Shown here in pieces: positions 57,079 to 64,000 of a stretch of DNA of 64,000 nt (positions are counted from its first letter, which is position 1; each line of letters begins with the position of its first letter). The DNA comes from Dastarcus helophoroides. Its lineage: Eukaryota > Arthropoda > Insecta > Coleoptera > Bothrideridae. The stretch lies in assembly GCA_028583605.1 (NCBI GenBank), contig CM053332.1:496001-560000 (forward strand). Reading direction: 5' to 3'. The translations under genes were made by a program, and so were the position numbers. The notes beneath the pieces were generated by a model, which saw only the letters and a program-made list of their open reading frames with translations, did no database searches and was not told where the DNA came from.

Positions 57079-57553
57079 TGCAAACAGAACATCTTTTTTC
57101 ATCTGTACCATCTCCGCAACCATCTTTCCCAGAACAAGCTATCGCACTGGATCTGCACCTTCCATTTCCGCACCTCAATGGGCAATATTCCGATAGCCTT
57201 CTCCTTGATCTACCCCTGCACATATGGGCAGGTTCATCGCTACCATCGCTGCATCCAATTATAGCATTGCAAAACTCGTACTCCGGCAAGCATTTGCCGT
57301 CGGCGCATTGAAACGTATCCGGAGGGCAACCTCTTTTGCCAGACGCTTGACAATCCGCTTCGTCTTCACCAGCTGGACAATCCTTGATACCGTTGCATCT
57401 CCCAGCTTTGGATATGCACCTTCCTGAGGATCTACACTTGAAGGATTCTGCGGGACATCTACCAAAGGTGCATTGTTCATCAGAGCCATCCGAGCAATCT
57501 TTTCTACCGTCGCAAACGAAAAACCAGCTGATGCAAGTGCCGGTGCTTTTACA
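57079..57553 (-). CDS. LDL-receptor class A repeat protein, internal exon (four LDLa repeats)
   Basis: The exon starts after acceptor TTTGTTTTTAG in phase 0 and ends at donor GTAAGT; a TAG follows 7 nt later if unspliced. It encodes four LDLa modules, each with a calcium-binding acidic end: [44 protein letters not shown] and [16 protein letters not shown]. The first module begins in the upstream exon (62835..63046), whose last codons GCLPGTFQ join directly to CKSTGTC here. LDLa repeats bind ligands outside the cell in secreted proteins and receptors. An RGRSRRR basic stretch lies between repeats 3 and 4 and could be a protease site. Which LDLa protein it is cannot be said from this part alone. 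Confidence 0.88.
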
Positions 57554-58447
57554 CTAAAAACAAAAAAATATTTAGTAGCATTGCATGGTATTGTCTCTTT
57601 CATACAGAGGATTTTAATAAATAGTATTCAAAAAAATCGCTACTTGGTTATGAATACTGAGAATTTTATTATTTAATTTTATTCTGGGAACCCATTTTCT
57701 ACGACATTAATTTTGATTACCAAAAAAAAAGGACAAAAAAATTACAGGAAAGCTTTATTTTTAATGATGCCGAATCTTTTGAGCTTTATTTTGAAGGTTC
57801 GAGTTTATTCTAAAAATTTCAAGAATTATTATAAAGTTTTACTTTTTCCTAGAAATTTGACGTTCGTTCCAAATTAGGATTTTAATTACTTACAAAATTT
57901 TTATGTTAAGTTGCAATATCAATAGTAAATTGAAAACCGTAACTATAACGAAATTTTGCATTTTATATATAGATATAGATATAGATTCAGGAATTTTGAT
58001 TTGAACCTCGAAAAATCTAGTTTTATTTTATGTCTGAAACTTAAAATTGGAAGATATTTTAAAAATTCATCAAAAAATTGGCGTTATAGTGCAAATTTTT
58101 AATGTAATTTCAAATTTTAAAGTCTTGACATTTTAAATCTACAATGTAATTCTTAAAATTTAAACTTCCTTTATTTAAGATTCGTACTTATTTCTTAACT
58201 TTGAAGAACTTTGTTTACTGAAGTTTTTATGTAAGTACCAAGTAATTCATGATGTGGCACGTTTCTCTCAGAATATGGCTCAAGTGTAAAAATTGTGACA
58301 TGTGCATAAATAATTTCTAAAGCATTCTCCACAAAAGTGTCGGAGACATAATAAAACATAATTAAATTATAAAATTAAATTTTTCATAGAAAATTTAATT
58401 AATAAACTTCATATGCCTCATAACAAATATACAAAAAACGTTCCCAT

Positions 58448-58678
58448 CTAGTGCGTTGCTGTATTTTTCTGACATGTTCACTATGTTACTCGAATAGTAT
58501 ACAGCAAGTTGACATTTATCGTCGCAAAAACTCAATTATTGGTTATGATTTTCTATTGATTTTATGTCAATTAAGTCAATTAATTATAGACTTTATGTCA
58601 AATAAATGTCAATTTGGCCTTCACTGTTCAAATAACGAACATAAGTGAACATGCTAACAAATTACAGCAACACACCAG
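58448..58678. mobile_element. 231-bp MITE with imperfect inverted ends
   Basis: The ends CTAGTGCGTTGCTGTATTTT and the complement of AAATTACAGCAACACACCAG share about 15 of 18 outer bases. A second block, CATGTTCACTATGTT against AACATAAGTGAACATG, extends the match inward. No target duplication was recognised. Confidence 0.55.
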
Positions 58679-60462
58679 TTGCTAAAACTTTTTGTACAAA
58701 CGTTATATGTAATGAGGAAAAAGTTCTTTTCAAATGTGTATAAATCCAACGTAGTACGCAAGAAAAAACAAACCTTAATCCCAATAACTACGTTTTTTAA
58801 ATTCCACATATATAGTTTTTAGGAAAAATGCAAAAGAAACAATTTATTACTTTATTTGTTTATATATAAGTAAAATGGATTCACTTTTTTCAATTTATTT
58901 CTTATATGGTTCATTCTTAAACATTAAACTTTTCCAAAATTTAAAGAATCTTGTATCTTTTCAAATAAGCAAGATTCCAATGGCGAGCTTAAAAAAATGA
59001 ACACCTTTTTAAAGTCAAAATATTGTGGTTAAATTTAAAATTTCGAAAAAGCCGTTGAGATTCCTTTAAAAATGAATAGAAATTCAGATTAATTTGATCA
59101 AAATCATTCTCATATGCATAGAAAAATGAATCATCAAAGAAATAGTAAACCGAGGGTTTTATACTTCCACTAGTCTCCTTCTTTCTTCTTTCTTTTGTGT
59201 AAACCGCTTAACAATAGGAAAACTCAATCTAATCTGAACACAAATTCAAATTTTTATTACGCCGTAACTTCAATCGATTTCGCTTTCTTTAAAACCCGAT
59301 AATGAGCTGCAACGCAACACGAAATGAGGCGTATAATGGTATAATTTCAGGAGATGTGCCGTCTGAATTTGCCGCCTTAAAACACTAATCATAGACGAAA
59401 GTATTACTTAAACGAATTGTAACTTATGTTTAAATTACCGTTAAATTAGAAAATGCCCGGAGAAACTTGCTATGATTAAACTGATTTATAACTAGTCAGC
59501 AAGGTCGTTATTTGAGATTTTCAAGGAAGGTAAAGCACCATACATCGAAGTACGGTTATGGCCAACCTACGCATCGATGGTAGCAAGTTGTTCACATTAA
59601 GATGAAGATATTACTGTGGTGGATAATCTGTAAGGCATATATTTCCTAGCTATTAAGACGTGAAATGCCGCAACGTTTTATGGGTTGTTGCCACTATAAA
59701 AGCTGCTAATGAAAGTACTTTATTTGTAAATCCCATTCAAACTATAAACTTGTTAAATTATCTGAGTTACATGAATTGCGTTTATGTTTCCTCTATTCTA
59801 CGTATTTCAGAAGATTTTTCAAGAATGATCCTGTTTGAGTTTTCACACATTCCGATTACTCTAAAAAATCATTGTTTTTACTTCAATTATTTACTCCCTT
59901 TTCGACTTTGTGTTGGAAATTTCTAGAAATTTTTGATTCATTAATTCCCATTCTGTTGCCGAAACTTCAGATTTTCTAAAAATTCAAATGTAAATCTGAG
60001 TACTTACAACTATCCAAATAAAACTGATTTCACACATTTTGAATTTTTTCACTTTTAATTTTGTTTCAAATTTCCAGTTGAAATTTATTTATTATAACTT
60101 TATTCTTTATACATGTATGTTAAATTCAAAATTGCAATGTCCGGTTGTTTCCGTAATTTTGGCTTTAATCCCAACATTTTGAGTTTTGCCTATACTGAAT
60201 TTTAGACTTGTCTTTTAAAGATGTAAGTTCTAAATTTGAAAAGTCATACACTTGTATTCGAGGAGTTAAAATCTTAGTGTTTCTCAAAAATTTACTTTTC
60301 ATGTGCAAAATTAAATTTCAACTTTATATAAATTTATAATTTCTAGAAAAATTTAAGAGTTTAATTTTCTAGATCAAGTACAACATTCAAGATAAAATTC
60401 TAAATTTTGCAATTAAAGTGAAGTTTTCAGGTTATAGTCGAAATTTGAGAAAAATGAAGAGT

Positions 60463-60642
60463 TTCGCCTCTGGTATGGTGGACTTACTGAGTTACCGTGC
60501 TCTTCTGTCTAAACTTTCTTATCCTTTGTATCAATTTTCAATTCAGAAGAGGTTCGCCTCTGGTATGGTGGACATACTGAGTTACCGTGCTCTGATACTT
60601 TGAAATTGGCCTTTTGATTCTTTCATTTTTTTTTCATATTTT
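60463..60642 (+). repeat. Two tandem 90-bp units of a dispersed repeat
   Basis: TTCGCCTCTGGTATGGTGGA occurs at 60463 and again at 60553, each time followed by (C)(T/A)TACTGAGTTACCGTGCTCT. The same unit forms the inverted block at 52980..53435. Confidence 0.75.
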
Positions 60643-60669
60643 CTCATATTCCTCTTTTCGTTTATTTTT

Positions 60670-60770
60670 TCTTTGTTCCTGAAGAAGCCTCCTACGATGG
60701 TGGACGAAACGTCGAACACTTTTAGTAGTTCTTTGACAAGGTCCAATCGCGAAAGAAGTATATCCAAAAA
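60670..60770 (+). repeat. Retroelement-tail-like sequence with CTGAAGA...CGAAAC core
   Basis: CTGAAGAAGCCTCC, TACGAT, GGTGGACGAAACGTCG is followed by TAGTAGTTCTTTGAC. The order CTGANGA, imperfect hairpin, CGAAAC is that of a hammerhead ribozyme core as found in Penelope-like elements. The rest of the ribozyme is not shown. Confidence 0.3.
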
Positions 60771-61321
60771 AAAAAATTTGAAACTGAATTTAAAATTTTA
60801 ATGCTAAGCTAAAAAAAGATACCAGTTTTATATTCAATTTTAGACTTTTTTGACTAAATATTAAGAAAGAGCTGAAAATTTTGCCTAAAAATTGGATATT
60901 ATTTTGAAAAAATAAGTAAAAATTTTGAATTTATAGTCGAATTAATTTGAAACTTTCAAGAAATTAGAGATTTGGTTTAAAAATTTGACTGAAAATTCTA
61001 GTTTTTCGGAGAAAAGATGAGAACGTTGGTTAGAGGGGTAGCTTTTTTTTGTTTTTTTTTTTGAAATCTGAGACTCAGAGTTGAAAGTAAGGTTACTTTG
61101 AAAAAATAGTCAATTTTAAGCTATACAAATAAATCGCCAGGTGTGCACTTTTGATCTCATCAACGATTTACAATTTTTATCTCTATCCCTATTTGGAAAA
61201 TTGCTAAATCGACATAAAAGAAATTTTCATTTGATTACATAAGATGTCAATTAAAGTTTTGAAATATTGAACCAAAAATTATGACTGCTTAGTAAAAATT
61301 TCAGTTAAAATTATGAGAATT

Positions 61322-61556
61322 AATACTTGAAATACAAAACTTGTCCCCTGAAACCAAGAAAGATTAAAAAACAACAAAGGTTGCTCTTACACGTTTCGAC
61401 AGCCAAGATATCATCTTCAGAGAGATACTCTCTGAGTATCTGTCGAAACGCGTTAGAGCAACCTTTGTTGTGTTTTTTAAACTTTCTTGGTTTCAGAGGA
61501 CACATTTTGTATTTCAATTTTTCAAGATAACCAAGGACCAGTCCGTTCCACCAAAA
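61322..61556. repeat. Palindromic repeat (P-family) copy 2
   Basis: Arms 61322..61420 and 61429..61524 are inverted copies (CTTGTCCCCTGAAACC, AGGTTGCTCTTACACGTTTCG against CGAAACGCGTTAGAGCAACC, TTTCTTGGTTTCAGAGGAC), followed by the tail GATAACCAAGGACCAGTCCG and TTCCACCAAAA. Both strands encode nearly the same short peptide, as expected from a palindrome. It is the same element as 3001..3240. Confidence 0.8.
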
Positions 61557-61681
61557 TTATGGCTACTTTAAGGTAACTGCTAAAATTAGATTAATATCTG
61601 CTGACATCTTCTTTCTTAAAACATGCCGAAAAAATAAAGTTTTTCCAAATTTTATCAACATTAGTTGACCTATTAATTGTC

Positions 61682-61700
61682 CAGTGGCGAACGAAGTTAC
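61682..61700 (+). repeat. Isolated hAT-like terminal sequence
   Basis: CAGTGGCGAACGAAG shares eight bases with the hAT end at 15554. The partner end is absent. Weak. Confidence 0.2.
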
Positions 61701-61960
61701 GTACACCGCTAAACAAAAATGGCTTGATTTGGATCTAGATCATCAGTACAGTAAACAAAGTAAGCCTTAGATGCAATCTTATAGACTTTACTTAGAATTA
61801 ACCAGTAATTTAGTGAATATGAATTTGTAGAATTTTGTGAATTTCAGAGGAAAATGTTCTGTACCATCTCTGAGAAGGTCAGACAAAAGTCGAGCATTCT
61901 TAAGAAGAAATTATGCAAATTAGGTTTCCTTAAAGAACATTCTTCTCAGAAAAATATTAA

Positions 61961-62106
61961 TCAGTATCTCTCTGAAGATGATAGCTTGGCTGTCGAAACG
62001 CGTTAAAGCAACCTTTGCTGTGTTTTTTAATCCTTCTTGGTTTCAGGGGACAAGTTTTTTATTTCAATTTTTGAAGATAACCAAGGACCAGTCCGTTCCA
62101 CCAAAA
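61961..62106 (+). repeat. Palindromic repeat (P-family) copy 3, single arm
   Basis: Only the right arm and tail are present: CTCTGAAGATGATAGCTTGG, then CTGTCGAAACGCGTTAAAGC, CTTCTTGGTTTCAGGGGAC, and GATAACCAAGGACCAGTCCG with TTCCACCAAAA. This shows that the basic unit is one arm plus tail and that copies 1 and 2 are inverted dimers. Confidence 0.75.
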
Positions 62107-62429
62107 ATAAAAAATTAGATTTAATATATAGAATTCAAGATCAAAATTTAATTTCCGAAAAAAATTATTTTTTTTTCTAAGTATTTAGAGTTTGCCTCTA
62201 AAGTGGAGATTTTAATTAAATTATTGCACAATTAAATAAAAAACTGAAGTTTGTCTAAAAACTGCACAATTATATTTATAATTTTGAGTTAAAAAAACTT
62301 ACACTGAAAAGGAAAACTTCCAAAGTATTTTCAAAAAATAATTTTTTTCCTCGAAAAAAATATCATTTTTTTCCTAAATACGTGTACTGATTTTGGTATT
62401 GAAATTTTTTCTTAAAATATAATGGAACC

Positions 62430-62490
62430 AATAGAGAAGAGCATGGTAAGCAAGAAATTCAATCATACCAGAGGCGCTTGTTGCAAAGCA
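62430..62490 (-). repeat. Single minus-strand copy of the 90-bp dispersed unit
   Basis: On the minus strand: AAGCGCCTCTGGTATGATTG and TTGCTTACCATGCTCTTCTC, matching the units at 60463 and 53290. Confidence 0.5.
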
Positions 62491-62834
62491 AAGTTTTTCC
62501 AATAATTTCAACCCATCTTTATTGCAAAAAGCTGTTCATTGTCATCTATCTTTATTTACGCAATTTAGTACTGGCAGTGCTCCAAGGGCATAATAGACTT
62601 ACCCTTTGCGAGAACATTTCACTCAAAAATTAACGTTTAAACAGTTAATCAAAAATTAGACTTTTAAAGCTTTTCTTTACTTTATTAACAATGATGTTTC
62701 CCAGTGTTTCCTTATGCGTGCTCATGAAAGTGAAGCATTATATTTAAAACCCCGCGGAGAATAGCACTTTTTTCCATTCCACGGTAATAACTATTCTTAA
62801 TTACCACATTATATCAAAGTCGTATGCAACATAC

Positions 62835-63046
62835 CTGGAATGTTCCGGGTAAACATCCTCGGTTCTTGGCGGAACAAGAGGCGGTGATATTAGACCTGAT
62901 GGCACAGTCGCATACGCCATCTATACACCTGGAGGATGGGTCAGCGGCTCTGCACTGGAGATCGGTCACGCAAGGCAATCCCAAGCTTACGGCCTCGAAG
63001 CTGTCTTCCACTCGCGTACGGATACCAGTCGTAGTCGGAGGTAACG
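62835..63046 (-). CDS. LDLa gene, upstream exon (cysteine-rich module and start of LDLa 1)
   Basis: 212 nt between acceptor GTGCGTTTTTACAG and donor GTATGT. It starts with two bases of a split codon, so a further exon lies upstream, outside the window. It encodes ALPPTTTGIRTRVEDSFEAV, then a cysteine-rich stretch (LPCVTDLQCR, RCIDGVCDC) of the type seen in EB or disulfide modules, and ends GCLPGTFQ, the opening of the first LDLa repeat that continues in 57079..57553 (phase 0). The module order (EB-like, then LDLa array) suggests a secreted or membrane-bound extracellular protein. Confidence 0.8.
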
Positions 63047-64000
63047 CTGTAAAAACGCACACGTAAATGTGAATTACTTTACACGTAAAGCAATAAAGAC
63101 ATTCAAACACATTAATGACACATGATGCATGTGAAAAGAAAGATACTTGTACTGCCTTCGTTCTTTAAAATGCGAAAGATAAATACTTTCCACATTTTAG
63201 CGTAAATATTGCTGTAGATCGATCCTTTAATAAAAAAAATCACCTTCGCACATTCATTAAATGAAACAAGTTCAGTTTCAAAATATAAAACTACTTATAA
63301 ATTGTCTGAAAATTTCAACATTGTTATTTTTTTCATTCGAAATGGCAATACTGATGCTGCTAAATACCTCCTGACATCCATCATGAAGTTTGACATTTTA
63401 GACGGAATACGCACTCAGAATGTTTTACCATATCATACAGAGGACATGTTTGATTAAAGAATAATTTTAAAATTGGCATCTCATTCCAAAAATGGGATTA
63501 ACTAGTGAACATTCTAGTGCGATTATTTATTACGACTCTCGAGATAAATTATCTCGTAAATAATTCGATTTATGTGATAAAGCAACTTCTAAAAGCACTG
63601 TAAGGTAACAGCAATCTACCCCAGAATCAAAGCAAATTTTTGCCTGTTTTTTATAATAAAATAGACATCTGACTTAACTATTACTAGTAATCTCCCGAGT
63701 ACTTGAATTACTACCGAAAATATTTCCGAGAGCATGAATTTTCCAAAAATATTCATGCTCAAGGAGATATTTTTTTAGTAATTCTAGAACGTGGAAGATT
63801 CGGTAAGAAAATTTCACGCCAAAATAACCTAAGAAATTATAGCATGACATAATGTCATAAAAATACTTTTTTATATACTTTTATATTTTACTAAATACGG
63901 AAACAAAGAAATATCTTATTAATAGAATTTTAGCTTTGTAAAGATAAAGGATAAAGCTAACAATAATTATTTAAAAAGCGTATAGAAGTAAATACTATCG
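63047..64000. other. Upstream intron of the LDLa gene (partial)
   Basis: Follows the acceptor at 63047 on the minus strand to the window edge. AT-rich. ATTACTATTACTAGTAATC and the hairpin ACCGAAAATATTTCC/GGAAAATATTC near 63715-63755 are simple palindromes. No exon was recognised. Confidence 0.45.

Larger units (their letters stand above)
57554..62834 (-). other. 5.3-kb intron of the LDLa gene
   Basis: The donor is GTATGT (next to 62835) and the acceptor TTTTTAG (next to 57553). It contains the repeats at 58448, 60463, 60670, 61322, 61961 and 62430, listed separately. Other stretches are AT-rich with no recognised feature. Confidence 0.8.

Noticed and set aside
61320..61530. Two overlapping ORFs on both strands with similar peptides
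   Set aside because: They are mirror translations of a palindromic repeat, not a gene.

Overview
The window is nuclear DNA from an insect, strongly A+T-rich and low in gene density. The evidence is spliced genes with GT-AG introns and AATAAA signals, two DUF229 genes (a family expanded in insects and nematodes), an errantivirus-type env retroelement, and mariner, hAT, Tigger and Harbinger repeats together with tRNA-derived SINEs. I cannot name the species or the order. I saw no bacterial operon, CRISPR array, rRNA gene or functional tRNA gene.

Host genes. Two paralogous DUF229 (alkaline-phosphatase-superfamily-like, probably secreted) genes lie on the minus strand. Gene A has coding exons 20441..20495, 9998..10253 and 5988..7548 (predicted 623 aa). 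Gene B has coding exons 49575..49644, 49175..49433 and 43171..44719 (predicted 625 aa). They share exon number, intron phases and motif order, so they are a tandem duplication. A third minus-strand gene enters from the right edge: exons 62835..63046 and 57079..57553 encode a cysteine-rich module followed by four LDL-receptor class A repeats. A set of exon-like plus-strand ORFs at 34.1-36.3 kb may belong to an unrecognised gene.

Mobile DNA fills most of the rest. Region 1-5.5 kb: two SINE copies, a 377-bp tandem duplication, a palindromic repeat, a GC-rich patch and an (AT)n tract. Region 10.3-20.4 kb is the giant first intron of gene A, with a degenerate tandem array and a hAT element with a perfect 8-bp target duplication. 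Region 22.9-31.2 kb is a decayed minus-strand errantivirus-like element (gag, protease, integrase, env; RT/RNase H missing). Its env is interrupted by a 3'-truncated plus-strand Ty3/gypsy element with a 4-bp target duplication. Region 31.2-33.4 kb is a non-LTR retrotransposon RT tail split by a 1.8-kb foldback element. Regions 34.8-35.0, 36-38 and 38.1-39.9 kb hold a Harbinger-like MITE, a decayed recombinase-like gene and a broken Tigger transposase gene. Region 40-42.6 kb has two SINEs of a second family and a 1-kb mariner-type MITE. The second intron of gene B carries a second hAT remnant and a probable solo LTR whose U3 has three heat-shock elements. Region 50-63 kb has a Tigger remnant, diverged tandem repeats, small MITEs and two more copies of the palindromic repeat, one of them nearly palindromic and one single-armed.

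The most unusual items are the LTR with a heat-shock-type promoter antisense to gene B, the truncated retroelement bounded by a target duplication, the foldback element whose removal restores a reading frame, and the palindromic repeats with a CTGANGA...GAAAC core.
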